Source: Chrysopilus asiliformis
Taxonomy: Eukaryota > Arthropoda > Insecta > Diptera > Rhagionidae
Direction of reading: 5' to 3'
Assembly (NCBI GenBank): GCA_964034945.1
Contig: OZ035962.1
Coordinates: forward strand, 50,710,231-50,774,230
Length of the DNA stretch: 64,000 nucleotides
A program made the translations under genes and the position numbers. The notes under the pieces were generated by a model. It saw nothing but the letters and a program-made list of their open reading frames with translations, was not told where the DNA came from and did not search any database. Each line of letters starts with the position of its first letter. Within the stretch, counting starts at the first letter, position 1. Positions 13,970 to 24,876 of the stretch are shown here, piece after piece.

Positions 13970-14608
13970 TTTTTTAAAAAAAAAAATTTTTTATTTTTTT
14001 TATTTTGTTCTTTTTAGTCTTTGAATATATCCTTACATTTAAGATGTCCTTACATGCTTTTTAACTTGAGAATCGTATTCAGCGACCCCAAAAACCCCCA
14101 GAATAGATTTTTTTCCGGAAAATTTGGAGAAAGGGATAATCACGTTATCCTTACAGGACCTTCCGTTATCCTTACAAGGACGAAGTAGTGAAAATATTGT
14201 ATTGTCATCGGACTTATATAAGTGTGCAAAATTTCAAGTCAATCGGACAAGTGGAAGTGGGTCAAAATTGGGTTGCAAGATTTGATCTGACAGGCAGACA
14301 GACAGACAGACAGACAGACACGAAGGCAAGCTAAATAAAAGCTTTTAAAAAGAGCCTAAGGGTTAGTTGATGACAGTCACTGAGACATGATTGATCTTAT
14401 CAATTGCTGTATGCCTGACGATTAGACTTGAGCGACTAAAAATATGAGTTTTGTGTACTTGACATTCGTTTCATAAATTTGTACATTTACGAGCCTCAAA
14501 GTTTTCAACAATCTACTCTTGAGACTTTTTGGTTTCTTATATTAAGTACGTAGTATCAAAAGTATTGTACAGTAAGCTGTTCATATAACAGAGTATTTAT
14601 TTTAAAAA

Positions 14609-15208
14609 CATAACAAAAGCTATAATTGCCAATCTGGCAATCATTGGAGACCCGTATGGTGATATTCGTATCAAAATTCGAACAGTTATACCAAAATTCC
14701 ACTTTGAAGTCAAACTTTCCAATAAGATTTTTTAAAATTTATTCCAATCAGATTTTGATGTATGGGAGTTTTATGTAGAATCATATCCTAAAAAACTTTT
14801 GTTCTTGGACTTTTTTTGATAAGATGTACCGTTTTTGAGATATTCACAAAAAACGATTTCGTTCGAATGGGGGGTACCCCCCCCTAATGGTCCATTTTTG
14901 CCCATTAACGAACTTAGCATCGCATTTTACAAAAAATGGATCTGTGCAAACTTTCAAGTCTCTAGCTCAATCCGTGCGCCCGCAATCCGCGCCACAGACA
15001 GACAGACAGACAGACAGACGGACAGACAGACGGACAGACAGACGGACGGACAGACGGACAGACGGACGGACATGCAAAAATTAAATATTTTTATCATTCT
15101 AAACACACTGGTGTAATTCATTTTTTTTGTGCGATGACGGGATCTTGGCGTTACAAACGGTAAGGCAAAGTTAATATACCCTTTGGTTTCACCATACGGG
15201 TATAAAAA
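14609..15208 (+). mobile_element. mini-me/DINE-1-like element, complete
   Basis: About 600 bp from CATAACAAAAGCTATAATTG to CCATACGGGTATAAAAA. The core tract at about 14996-15073 alternates CAGA, GGAC and CGGA, the reverse complement of (GTCY)n. The following flank (from 15209) is the same as after the copies ending at 32107 and 33970, so this copy is part of a segmental duplication. Confidence 0.87.
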
Positions 15209-15857
15209 GTCTAGTTTATTCTTAGATGCTTACGCATCCTTGGACAATTTTTATGTGACAAATTTAAGAAATATTAAGAGGGATTCATTTCGAATTGCGT
15301 TCAAATTAGAAATGCTTGATTGCATAATAAAATGTTGCCTTTAGGCAGTCGCCATAAGAAAAAGGGAGATTTCTAGGCGTGAGAAGGAGTGGTCAAATTA
15401 AATTCAGTTGGATGAAAGAGTTGTGTAAGAGTTTTTCTAGCATTTATAATTTTTTGACCTTACTCACTGTTTTCCAGAGATACTCAAAAATATTTTCATT
15501 TGAACGGGATATTCTGGAACGGTTGGATTAATTTTGCTCATCAACGAACTTTGTTTTCATTTTTTGAGAAACGCTCTTTGTCAAATTTCAAGGTCCTAGC
15601 CAAACCTAGCACCCGGTATCGTGCCCCTTAGAAAGCATTATAAGGTCTCTAGTATATAGATGAATATTTCAACCAACAGTTGTTTTTGTGTCAAGGGATC
15701 GTGAAGTGAGTTTTGATTCGGTAATCTTTCGTTAGGTGCAATAAACCTAACTACCATATTTTAGAGAAACCAAAAGCATTTTGAAATGCTTAAAAGATAT
15801 ACTTAGAAGATAACAAGTTATAGACTATAACATTTGACTGTAAAAATATTTTGTACA
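15209..15857. repeat. Non-coding flank shared with 33.97-34.62 kb
   Basis: About 650 bp with no gene, lying between a mini-me element and a mariner. The same stretch occurs at 33971-34621, and its first ~190 bases also at 32108-32291. Part of it (15480-15640, with AAATTTCAAGGTCCTAGCC) looks like a decayed mini-me-type core. Confidence 0.75.
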
Positions 15858-15859
15858 TA

Positions 15860-17133
15860 CGAGGGCAGTCCGATAAGTACTTAGCCTCACCGCCCGATGG
15901 CCACAATCGCAGGAGAAATTTACTATCGTGTAGTACATTCTCATAGACGGCTACAGTCAAAATTTCAGCCGAATCGAACTCGTAGTTTTGTTTTGACCGC
16001 ATATCTGCGGATTTCAGAAAAATGGAAAAAGAGCAATATCGGTCGGTGATTCGATTCTTGTTTCTGGAAGGGAAATCGCGCAGCGAAATCAAAGAGCGCT
16101 TGGATGCTGTGTACGGTGACTCTTCTCCTTCGATGGCGACCGTCAAAAATTAGTGTAACGAGTTTCAACGTGGTCGCACGTCGGTTTTTGATGAGCCACG
16201 CCCATGTGCTTCGAAAACGGCTACCACGGAGGATAACATAACAAAAATCCACGATCTCGTATTGGCAGACCGCCGATTGAAGGTGCGCGAGATAGCTGAG
16301 ACAGTAGGCATCTCAAAAGACTGCGTGGGTCATATCCTGCATGAAATTTTGGGCATGAGAAAGCTGTCGGCGCGATGGGTGCCGCGTTTGCTCACTCCGG
16401 ACAACAAGCGCAACCGTGAAACCACTTCACAGCAGTGTTTGACGCTGTTTAAGCACAATCCAAACGAGTTTCTGCGTCGTTTCGTGACCGTCGACGAAAC
16501 ATGGATCCACTGGTACACACCAGAGACTAAGGAACAGTCGAAACAGTGGACTTTACCCGGCGAACATGCTCCGAAGAAGGCGAAGACTGTCCTATCTGCC
16601 GGAAAGGTGATGGCCACCGTTTTCTGGGATTCACAAGGTGTGATCTACATCGACTACCTGGAGAAGGGCAAAACGATCACAGGGCTCCACTATACTGAAT
16701 TATTGGGCCGATTCGACGCCGAATTGCAGAAAAAACGGCCCCATTTGGCGAAGAAAAAAATGCTCTTCCACCATGACAACGCACCGGCTCACACCTCCGC
16801 CGTCGCCATGGCCAAATTGGTCGAATTGGGCTACGAACTGCTGCCCCATCCACCGTATTCTCCAGATTTGGCCCCGTGCGACTTCTTTTTGTTTCCAAAC
16901 TTGAAAAACTCACTCGCCGGGCACAAATTTGAGTCGAAGGAGGAGGTCGTCGCCGCTATGGAGGCCTACTTTGCAGACCTCGAGAAAACGTATTTTTCAG
17001 ACGGGTTAAAGAAGTTGGAGCATCGCTGGGTCAAGTGTATCGAGATAAACGGAGACTATGTTGAGAAATAAATGGTCACTTTTCCAAAATTTTCGTTTTT
17101 TTTGTAGGCTAAGTACTTATTGGACTGCCCTCG
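15860..17133 (+). mobile_element. mariner transposon, nearly intact
   Basis: 1274 bp bounded by imperfect inverted repeats of about 27 bp. The left begins CGAGGGCAGTCCGATAAG and the right ends ATTGGACTGCCCTCG. It is flanked by the TA dinucleotides expected of Tc1/mariner (15858-15859 and 17134-17135). It encodes one transposase with a single nonsense codon. Size and architecture are typical of mariner elements. Confidence 0.95.
16022..17071 (+). pseudogene. mariner transposase with one premature stop
   Basis: The reading frame from the ATG at 16022 is collinear to the TAA at 17069-17071 (349 codons) except for a TAG at 16151-16153 (codon 44). At that point mariner transposases usually have Trp in a VKNW-type motif, so one G-to-A change (TGG to TAG) explains it. 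The helix-turn-helix region lies in the first ~110 codons. The catalytic triad is readable: Asp in VDETWIHW, Asp in HHDNAPAHTS, and the third Asp in SPDLAPCDFF, with 34 residues between the last two (D34D). The uninterrupted part begins at 16262. Family and domain calls are secure; activity is unlikely with the stop. A truncated sister copy at 34.6 kb has the same stop. Confidence 0.93.
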
Positions 17134-17249
17134 TACGTACCTCATATTCCACAATCGGGCACAGTTAGGTTTGACGATCTCTTTGGTGCTAACGTGATAG
17201 ATGACCTCTCAAAATTTAGCTGCTCAGTCATAAAAATCGCTAGGATTTT
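17134..17249. other. Short spacer after mariner
   Basis: About 115 bp with no gene or repeat that I recognise, between the mariner TA duplication and the next mini-me element. Confidence 0.4.
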
Positions 17250-17449
17250 TATACCCGTATGTATATTAAATTTGTCTTACCGTTTGTAACGCCAAGATCC
17301 CGTGATCACACACAAAAATGAATACACCAGTGTGTTTAGAATGATAAAAAAAAATGAATTTTGCATGTCCGTCTGTCCGTCCGTCTGTGGCGCGGATTGC
17401 GGGCGCACGGTATGAGCAAGAGACGTTTTTCGTAAAATGCGAGGCTAAG
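17250..17449 (-). mobile_element. mini-me element, left part, target of the gypsy-type insertion
   Basis: Starts TTTTTATACCCGTATG (with a short internal deletion) and runs through a short (GTCY)n tract to AAAATGCGAGGCTAAG, where the LTR begins. The continuation of this element (GCTAAGTTCGTTAATGGG) is found directly after the far LTR at 31495. GCTAAG is present on both sides and is the probable target duplication. Confidence 0.82.
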
Positions 17450-17839
17450 AGTAAAACACTTGTTTCCTTTTTAACTTAATTCTTTATTTATTATAGGCAT
17501 AAGGTTATTTTTTATATTGAAACACAAAGTTATTTATATATATATATCCAAGTATTAGATTATTTTAATGTTCAAATTTACTTCTATTAATTTCGACCGG
17601 TATCGCCAGACTGACTCGCGATCCCTTTCGTTCAGAAATTAGCGGTATTTCTAGGAAATCCACTTTAACGTGTTAGAATGTGCTGACAGCGTCGCGTTTT
17701 TATTGTTGTGGGTTTCGGTCACGTTGACCGACGCGTGTGGGAATTGTTGAATTCGCGTATTAGTTACCGTGTGAGAATCGTTATTTATATGATTCTCACA
17801 GGGTTTATTTCTTCGGATATAATTTCTTCGGATATAACA
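17450..17839 (-). repeat. 3' LTR
   Basis: On the minus strand it begins TGTTATATCC and ends GTTTTACT, 390 bp. It matches the 5' LTR at 31088-31494 but lacks 17 bp (TTGCTACGGCGTGAGGG on the plus strand). The env reading frame ends inside it, as in other retroviral elements. A short purine tract, GATGGGGG on the minus strand at about 17840-17848, precedes it and is the likely polypurine primer. Confidence 0.9.
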
Positions 17840-18753
17840 CCCCCATCGTCAGTCTGAGGCTCCGACGAAGTATCAGTTACAATTAATTTTTTTATACGTT
17901 GGAAAAGAATTTTGCCAACAAAAATCAAACTTACAATAATTATTACAATAAAAAGATTTGCAGAAATATTAATTAAGTGGTTTTCCGTTTTTTGATTTAT
18001 AATTTCATCGATTTTTTTTCTATTATTGTTTATGGTTTTTACATGTATTTCTTCGAAATTTACAAGGTTAAAAGATTTATTTCCATTTATTTTTGTCGTG
18101 AAGTGTGGTAGTACTACAGTATCTTTAACGTTAATGAAAGAATTTTGAAATGTCTTATTGTTTATTTCTATACTGCAGTTTTCAAATTCTATCAAATTAT
18201 TTCCATATATATTGAGCAAAAAATTATTACAAGACTGATAGATTGACGTTGGTTTAACGTTTTTAGTTATAATTATTCCTGATGAGATCTCTTTAATTTC
18301 CTCTTTGAACAAATTTTGCATAATGCAATTTGCCTGTGTAAAATTTATAATATTATTAATACATTCATCTTCAATCTTAATTAGGTTTTTCTTTAAATTA
18401 TCTTTAACGTTTTTATTGAATCCACAATTATAATTGTCGACAAGTACAATATAGTCTTCTAGGTATATAGATTTATTCTGCTTATTTGGCATTGGTTCTA
18501 TAAGGATTTTCGCTAAAGGATTTTCATCATATTCTGGAATTAGTACAATTATAATTATTTCTTCTATATGGAATGCGACAACAATTCTTATATCTCTAAA
18601 GTTTTCTAAATTGGGGATCGAACTAAGTTCTTGCTCAGTAAGAATATTTCTAGAGAGTATGCCTAATTTGCTTGTCAATATAACTTGTTCGATGTCGTCT
18701 ATATGATTTTTGAGCAAATTGATATCGTAGTTTATTTGATAAACTTGTTGCGC
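17785..18753 (-). pseudogene. env-like gene, C-terminal part (after in-frame stop)
   Basis: This continues the env frame after the stop at 18754-18756 and ends inside the 3' LTR. The residues are rich in Asn and Ile. A strongly hydrophobic stretch near the C terminus (FIVIIIVSLIFVGKIL) followed by RIKK is a membrane anchor with short basic cytoplasmic tail, the expected layout for the transmembrane subunit of an errantivirus envelope. Several N-x-S/T sites are present. Because it is in the same frame as the upstream part, one point mutation is the only visible break. The identification rests on position, topology and the neighbouring cleavage site. Confidence 0.8.
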
Positions 18754-19380
18754 TTATTCTAGTTCATCTTCTATTTCTAATAACATATCATGGGAAAACT
18801 CTTGTAAATTATTGAGATATTGTGAAACAATATCTTGCTGATTGTTAATTTGGTCTGTTAAACTTTTTATTTGGTCCGAAATTTCATTGTTTATTGCGAT
18901 TTGCTTATTACTTTCTTCGATTAGATTTTTGTTATTTTTTGCTAAAATCTCTAGTGCATTATTGATTTCCTTCTCATCATTAGAGTCCATAGTACCGGCT
19001 ATAAACTTTAATCCTGATCCCAAAAAATTTACTAATCCTCTTTTTTGTATCACATGTGGTTTCAGGCTATCTATTTTTCTATCTAAAAGGTTTAACTTAT
19101 GAACAAGGGTGTTATACATGGGCTTTATGAGGTGTGATTTTGTTTCGTATCTTTTAATATTTTCATGTATCAAATTTCGGGTGTTTTTATATTCTGTTAT
19201 GTTGATAAAGTGTAAAATTTTCTTAAATTTATTAATAACTTTTATGTCTTCTAACTTGATTGTAATATAGCCATTATTATTGTTGAAATCCTGGAGTTCA
19301 ATTGTTTGTGGTACCGCTGGTGGGAGGATTATTAGAGCAATGAGCAATATTGTCATCATTTTGATCTGGAATAGAAACAC
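18754..19380 (-). pseudogene. env-like gene, N-terminal part (ends at premature TAA)
   Basis: 208 codons from the ATG at 19380. Residues about 8-25 form a hydrophobic signal peptide. A basic cleavage site (QKRG) at residues 112-115 is followed by a Gly-rich hydrophobic stretch and GTMDSND, which matches the cleavage and fusion-peptide region of errantivirus envelopes. A coiled-coil-like segment follows (about residues 135-200). The frame stops at a TAA directly before the C-terminal part. Env in this group is usually made from a spliced transcript, and the separation from pol (~210 bp) fits that. With the internal stop a full envelope cannot be made from this copy. Confidence 0.85.
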
Positions 19381-19591
19381 GTTTTTTTGAGGTTGATTTC
19401 GATAATTTCGCTTTTATTGTGGGGTTATCATTGTTTTGGTATTTCTTCTTTCGTTTAATATGTGATTTATAATATTTTAGTCCTGTGTTTCTATTTGTTA
19501 CATGGTCTTCATCTAACTCTTCTGTCTCAATTTTTCTAAACTTAGCATGATTCTTACCGCCTCGAACTTCTTTAATAAAGTTTTTCCCTGA

Positions 19592-22063
19592 TTATACTTG
19601 TACGTTTTCTCTTTTACGGTTTAATTTGTCGATTTTACTTTCCTTGATTTTTATAATTCTATCACGAATTTCGCTGTAATCGCTATTTTTAATTATACCT
19701 GTTTTAAAATCTATCGGCTTGCGGTTCGTAGTTGTATGTATTGTGTTGTTATAATAAGATATGATTTTCAAAATTTTTTCCTCGACACTATCTTTGTCCT
19801 TATTTTCGTCGTGTCTTAGTAGTCTTATGTGTTCGTTAATAGTATTGTGTAATCTTTCGATATCTGAATTAGAAGTGTGGTTATTGTTAGAAGTAAAGTG
19901 TATTTCGATACTCTCGTGTCGTAAAAATTCTCTCATGGGAAGAGCTTTAAAACCTAATTCGTTATCTACTATAATTTTCTTTATATTTCCAACTGCGGAA
20001 ATATACTGTAAAATTGCTCTTTTAAACTCTACCCAGGAACGCCCTCGGATATTAACAGCTTGTGCAAATTTGCTAAATTTGTCTATGAATGTTAAGAATA
20101 ATTCCTTTCCTAAGGTGTAGAATACGTCTACATGAATAATTTCATTTGGGCCAGATGGGGTCTCTGTTATTTGAAATTTTTGTTTAACCGGATTCCTTTC
20201 GTATTTTTCTATATTGCAGATTTCGCAATTGTTAATGAATTGTGCTACACGGGTGCACAGTTTTGGGTGGTAATATTTTAATTGCAATTCTTTGCAGACT
20301 TCTGAAATACCCCTGTGGTTATTTCTTAAATGTTCTTCTTCTATTAACATTACTAACCGTTCTTCTTCGGTTACATCTTCTAAGACTCTTTCAACTAAAA
20401 TTACTTTAAGTTGATTAGCACTCGAGAAATGACTGATGTAATTTTGTTGCAAAATTTGAAGGAATTCGGGGTCGGTTACGTGAATTGCGTTGAGCGTTTT
20501 AGGGTTGAAATGCGATTTAAGTATAGATATTGCAGTATCATTATCCAGGGATTTTATGTGAATCACTTTTCTACGCTTATCAAAAATTTCTAAGTTATTT
20601 ATTTTTAATGGCCCGGAATTACTTTTCGAAATGATAATTTGAGTTTTGAATACGTTTAATGGAAGTTTACTAACTCGAATGTTGGTTTCTTCTGTTATCT
20701 GCGAAAGATTTACTTCTATTCGTGAGAGAGCGTCCGCGTTACTATTATTTTTACCTCGTTTATATTTAATTTCGTAATCGTACTCTGACAATTTTAATCG
20801 CCAACGAACCAATTTCGAATTAGGTTCTTTAATTGAAAACAGCCATTGTAAAGTTTGGTGATCTGTTTCTATGAAAAACTTTCTACCAAATAAGTAAGGG
20901 CGAAAATGTTGCGTTGCCCATACAACGGCGAGCAATTCTTTCTCAATGGTGCTATAATGTTGTTCGTGATCATTTAGGGTACGGCTTGCGTAGCATACAG
21001 GATGACTTTCTTGAGAAAGTACGGCACCTAGGGCATATTGGCTCGCATCGGTTGAGAGTACAAAAGTCTTCTCGAAGTCGGGATATTTTAATATTGGCTC
21101 GTTAATTAGGAGCCTTTTAAGCATTTCAAAGCTGCTGATGTAGTCTGGGTCATTTGGGTTAATTTTTTGATCCTTTTCAAGAAATTTTGTAATGGGTTTT
21201 GCGATTTTGGAATAGTCTTGAATAAATTTCCTGTAGTATCCCGTAAGACCTAGGAACTGTTTGATTTGCTTTGGTGTTTTGGGGATTGGGAAATTTTTTA
21301 CGCATTCGATCTTTTGAGGATTCGGTTTTATTCCATCGAGAGTGATGATGTGACCCAGAAATTCGGTTTCTCTTTTAAGAAATTCAGATTTATCAATTTG
21401 TACTTTTAAATTCACTTCTTGTAATTTCTGGAATATTTTCTTTAAAGAGTCTAAATGTTCTTCTAAGGAAGTGGAGTAAACGATGATGTCGTCTAAATAG
21501 ACTAGGCAAATTTTATTTATATGGTCCTTGAGGACGTTGTTCATGAGACGCTGAAAAGTGGAGGGAGCTGTTTTTAATCCAAAAGGCATGCGCAGAAATT
21601 CATAATGGCCGTTTTCTACGCTAAATGCGGTTTTGTGTATGTCATCGTTGTCGATTTCAATTTGATGGAATCCCTTAGCTAGGTCTAGGGTAGTGAAGTA
21701 TTGACAAGTACCTAATTTACCTAATATCTCGTCGATGTTTGGCATTGGGTATTTGTCATCGATTGTGACTTCATTAAGTCTGCGATAGTCGATGACCATT
21801 CGCCATTTAGCTTGACCATCTTTGTTGGCCTTTTTTGGCACGATCCAAACGGGTGCAGAATAAGGTGAATTGCTATTTCGGATGATACCTTGTTTCAACA
21901 TATCTTCTATCTGAGTTTCGATTTCTTTTTTATGAACGTATGGATATCTATACGATTTTACAAATATAGGTGCATTATTTGTGGTAAGAATTTTATGTTT
22001 GATAGCATTATTGAACGTTAAGTCAGAATCTTTTTCGTAAAATATTTTGGAGAACTGCCGCAC
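19592..22063 (-). CDS. pol: pol: reverse transcriptase, RNase H, integrase
   Basis: 823 codons, open throughout. The RT lies at about residues 50-240 with the YLDD active site at 189-192. RNase H follows, with Asp338 in STDAS, Glu376 and Asp401. The integrase has its HHCC zinc finger at about 578-616 (H578, H583, C613, C616). Its catalytic triad is Asp645 in HVDVF, Asp700 in IVDNE and Glu736 in DIERLH, with 35 residues between the last two. All catalytic residues are present, so this is the best-preserved part of the element. The frame begins immediately after the pro stop, shifted by -1, and no ATG is at the start, so it was probably translated as a frameshift product. Gypsy-group assignment is secure from the order RT-RNaseH-integrase and env downstream. 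Confidence 0.95.
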   Translation of the reverse strand: MRQFSKIFYEKDSDLTFNNAIKHKILTTNNAPIFVKSYRYPYVHKKEIETQIEDMLKQGIIRNSNSPYSAPVWIVPKKANKDGQAKWRMVIDYRRLNEVTIDDKYPMPNIDEILGKLGTCQYFTTLDLAKGFHQIEIDNDDIHKTAFSVENGHYEFLRMPFGLKTAPSTFQRLMNNVLKDHINKICLVYLDDIIVYSTSLEEHLDSLKKIFQKLQEVNLKVQIDKSEFLKRETEFLGHIITLDGIKPNPQKIECVKNFPIPKTPKQIKQFLGLTGYYRKFIQDYSKIAKPITKFLEKDQKINPNDPDYISSFEMLKRLLINEPILKYPDFEKTFVLSTDASQYALGAVLSQESHPVCYASRTLNDHEQHYSTIEKELLAVVWATQHFRPYLFGRKFFIETDHQTLQWLFSIKEPNSKLVRWRLKLSEYDYEIKYKRGKNNSNADALSRIEVNLSQITEETNIRVSKLPLNVFKTQIIISKSNSGPLKINNLEIFDKRRKVIHIKSLDNDTAISILKSHFNPKTLNAIHVTDPEFLQILQQNYISHFSSANQLKVILVERVLEDVTEEERLVMLIEEEHLRNNHRGISEVCKELQLKYYHPKLCTRVAQFINNCEICNIEKYERNPVKQKFQITETPSGPNEIIHVDVFYTLGKELFLTFIDKFSKFAQAVNIRGRSWVEFKRAILQYISAVGNIKKIIVDNELGFKALPMREFLRHESIEIHFTSNNNHTSNSDIERLHNTINEHIRLLRHDENKDKDSVEEKILKIISYYNNTIHTTTNRKPIDFKTGIIKNSDYSEIRDRIIKIKESKIDKLNRKRENVQV

Positions 22064-22749
22064 TAATTTAAGGAGTTTTTCCCTCTCTTCACCGTTGAGG
22101 TGATCGGTACGGATTTGTTTCGATAATGGGTTGCTATCTTTGTGTCTAGGATATTAAAATTTTCAGCATTAACCATTTGGGTTTCCAAGGGGCTGAAGTT
22201 TACAATTTTGTCACCTAAAGCGTTGGTTTTTACGCATGCGGTAATCTTATAACCTTCTACGTTATAGACCCCTTCTTGTACTATTACTTTGCCATCTGAG
22301 GACTTCCTTTCCTTCAGGTAGGCAAGGCCTTCTCTTTGGAGTACGGGTACCGAAATTTCGCATTCACGGCTTTCGCCCAGATTATATTTAAATTTTTCTT
22401 GTGTATGTAAAAAGTTTATTTTTACTACTTTATTTTTTACGCAAAGAGTTTTATTCTCAAAATCAATTTTTGCCCCAAGAGGTATCAGAATATTATTACC
22501 TATTAGGCCATCGTAAGTCTGATGAAACGGGAATACATACATCTCTACTTTAATGTTTTTGTCGCCAAGCTCTTTGAATAGGGGAATTAAAACACGTTGT
22601 GTTATTTTAACTTGCTGGTCTAATGTTTTTACGAAAATGTTTTCCTTAAGGTCTTGAATAAATTTTGGATGACAGAGTCCGGGGTTTATAATAGAATGTG
22701 TGGCACCTGAATCGATTATAAATTTCAGGGGCCTTATATCGCTATCCAC
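22063..22749 (-). CDS. pro: pro: retroviral-type aspartic protease
   Basis: 228 codons. The active-site triad DSG (in FIIDSGATHS) is near residue 13, and the second hydrophobic motif (DGLIGNN) is near residue 90, as in gypsy proteases. The frame is -1 relative to gag and begins at the gag stop (TAG followed by TGG). It ends at a TAG overlapping the start of pol, again shifted -1. In most relatives pro and RT share one frame, so the second shift is either a lesion or a second recoding site. Residues 120-228 are the poorly conserved linker. Confidence 0.88.
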   Translation of the reverse strand: MDSDIRPLKFIIDSGATHSIINPGLCHPKFIQDLKENIFVKTLDQQVKITQRVLIPLFKELGDKNIKVEMYVFPFHQTYDGLIGNNILIPLGAKIDFENKTLCVKNKVVKINFLHTQEKFKYNLGESRECEISVPVLQREGLAYLKERKSSDGKVIVQEGVYNVEGYKITACVKTNALGDKIVNFSPLETQMVNAENFNILDTKIATHYRNKSVPITSTVKRGKNSLN

Positions 22750-23951
22750 TAAGATATATGGTAATTGGTGGTTGAGGCTGCTAGCCGAAAATTTTGAGAT
22801 TGATTATCCATGTACTCCTGGATTCCTTCTGTCATATTGACGTCCATAGGTTCTGGGGGTGGCAATCGTTTATTCGGTGTACTCTGGAAGTTTAATTGCG
22901 TGTTGGGTACTTGATTTGGTTGATTCAGAAAACTGTTGTTGGTTCTAGAGTCGTTAAAATGATTAGGAAAATTATGTGGACGTTGAAACGGATTCGGTTG
23001 ATTGGGGAAATTGTTTCCGTAATTTCTAAAAGTGTTATTCGGGTATAAAGGAGGTCGATTTTGAATGTTATTATTTGTTTGGTTATGACGGAATGAAGGG
23101 TTGTTCAAACGAAGAAACTCGTTCCTCTGATTACTATTACGTATGTGGTTTGTTCTGTTCGTAAAGTTTCCGTTGTTGTTATAATTTTGGGGATTTCTAT
23201 TATTATTATTTTTATAAGATTCATTGCCTTTGTTGTTATTTTCAGGTCTATAATTAGGATTTTTCGAATTATTTGTGCTATACGCATATCCGGATATGTA
23301 TAAGATATCCATGGCAGATTCCAAATTATCAGGGTTTCTGCAAACCAGGATTGAACGCATCGGTTCAGGTATTTTGTTTTTGAATATGGTAAGAGCAGAA
23401 GTTTTATTGTTTTGGATCACCTGTTCTGCGGTTTCTACGTGATCCGACGAAAGTTTTACTTTTATATTTAGCCTTCTTAAGATGCTTTTAATTTCGTTAT
23501 AGAAATCTACAGAATTTGTTTTAAACGAAGTACTTCTTAATTCATCGAAAAGTTCTTCTGAACTGCGGCGATCACTAAAGTTGTTTATTAAAACCTTTTT
23601 TATATCTTCCCAAGACACTGTGTGGTTGTTTATTTCTATTGCCTCTCGTGCTCTGCCCTTTAGTTTAGATTTTATTACGTCGGAAAATATGCTTTGACTA
23701 ATGAGGTCGTATTGACTCAAGAGTGGGTGGATTTTGCTTATAAGATCTATAAAATTTTGGAGATCTTTATAATCGCCAGTAAATTCAGGTAATTTAGATA
23801 GGTATTTTAAAGGATCGATAGTTAACGTTAGTGGGGTCGACATGGTTTCTTCAGAGATATTATTGTTATCGGAATTTACGACTACTTCTATTTCAAGTGT
23901 ATCTGAATTATCTATCTTTATGTTACTTATTAAATTAGTTATTTCGTCCAT
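22749..23951 (-). CDS. gag: gag-like structural protein
   Basis: 400 codons from the ATG at 23951. The conserved capsid-like core lies at about residues 45-230. The C-terminal third is extremely rich in Asn, Pro, Phe and Arg and has no CCHC zinc knuckle, which is usual for errantivirus gag proteins that use a basic Asn-rich nucleic-acid-binding tail. It ends PMDVNM...ISN-type sequence just before the -1 shift into pro. Upstream of the ATG only ~30 bp of leader remain before a (TA)n tract and palindrome 1. Confidence 0.87.
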   Translation of the reverse strand: MDEITNLISNIKIDNSDTLEIEVVVNSDNNNISEETMSTPLTLTIDPLKYLSKLPEFTGDYKDLQNFIDLISKIHPLLSQYDLISQSIFSDVIKSKLKGRAREAIEINNHTVSWEDIKKVLINNFSDRRSSEELFDELRSTSFKTNSVDFYNEIKSILRRLNIKVKLSSDHVETAEQVIQNNKTSALTIFKNKIPEPMRSILVCRNPDNLESAMDILYISGYAYSTNNSKNPNYRPENNNKGNESYKNNNNRNPQNYNNNGNFTNRTNHIRNSNQRNEFLRLNNPSFRHNQTNNNIQNRPPLYPNNTFRNYGNNFPNQPNPFQRPHNFPNHFNDSRTNNSFLNQPNQVPNTQLNFQSTPNKRLPPPEPMDVNMTEGIQEYMDNQSQNFRLAASTTNYHIS

Positions 23952-23970
23952 AAAACCACATAACGAGCAA

Positions 23971-24005
<35 letters not shown>

Positions 24006-24876
24006 GGCGGGTCGATTTGTTCGGGGTAAAAATTTTCACCAAAGGGTATAGTATATTCTTATTCTACACTAAATTCTAAGAAAAAATGCAAAAGAAACCA
24101 TAGGTCAAAAATGAATTTTGATGTCCCCAAAATTGGATTGAAATTTCTCTTTTTAAATTATCGGGAAATGTATTTGTATTAGTTCGAATTTTTCGAAAAC
24201 TATTTAACCAATCGACGTGCTGAGTACTACAAATAAAAGCTAAGGACATAATCTTTAAAATGGCGTTTATAATAATTTGATCGGAATTATAGTTTTGGGG
24301 AAATGGGGGTTTGATTAGAAAAAAAAAATTTTTTTTTGTGAGTTTTACACCAACTCAAACTCGACTTGTATGGAGCTTGGAAATCACTTTTGTTTAACTT
24401 TTTTCATTCGGATGTAGTTAGGGACCTAAAAAAATCGACCCTTATTTTTTTGTTTGGGGGAATAACGTTCGGTAGGCGGAGGGGGTGATTTCAAAATCGG
24501 CGAAAAATCGACATGACAAAAACTTTAAAAATTTGTAACTTTTGAACGGCTTCACCGATTGAGATGATATTGAACATTTTGGAAAGGTAATTAAATTTCC
24601 TTTTCACAAAAAAATATTTGCTGACTCCCTCCCCCTCACCGTCATATTGTAAAATTCAATTTAGTGACAAAATTTAAAATATCTCGAGAACAACATTTTT
24701 TTTTCTTTTGAATTTTTTTCTGTAAATACCTACCATTATACCACACAAATTCGCTAAATAAATTTTGGGGGTAAATGCGTTTTTGATTTTTAAAAAAATT
24801 TCGAAAAAATCGAATACAAGAAAAATGTGTATATTTTACTGATTTTTGATTGGTTTTTATGTTTTATGTACATAAT

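Larger units (their letters stand above)
12291..14757. repeat. Spacer copy B of the satellite/spacer unit
   Basis: Same order and sequence as 6456-9835 but without the 886-bp hAT-like insertion, so it provides the empty site. Differences are mostly single bases and homopolymer lengths. The first ~480 bases hold no recognisable gene. The copy runs into an intact mini-me element at 14609-15208. Confidence 0.9.

Noticed and set aside
16330..16913. Minus-strand frames across mariner
   Set aside because: Shadows of the transposase frame on the other strand. The D34D motif is on the plus strand.
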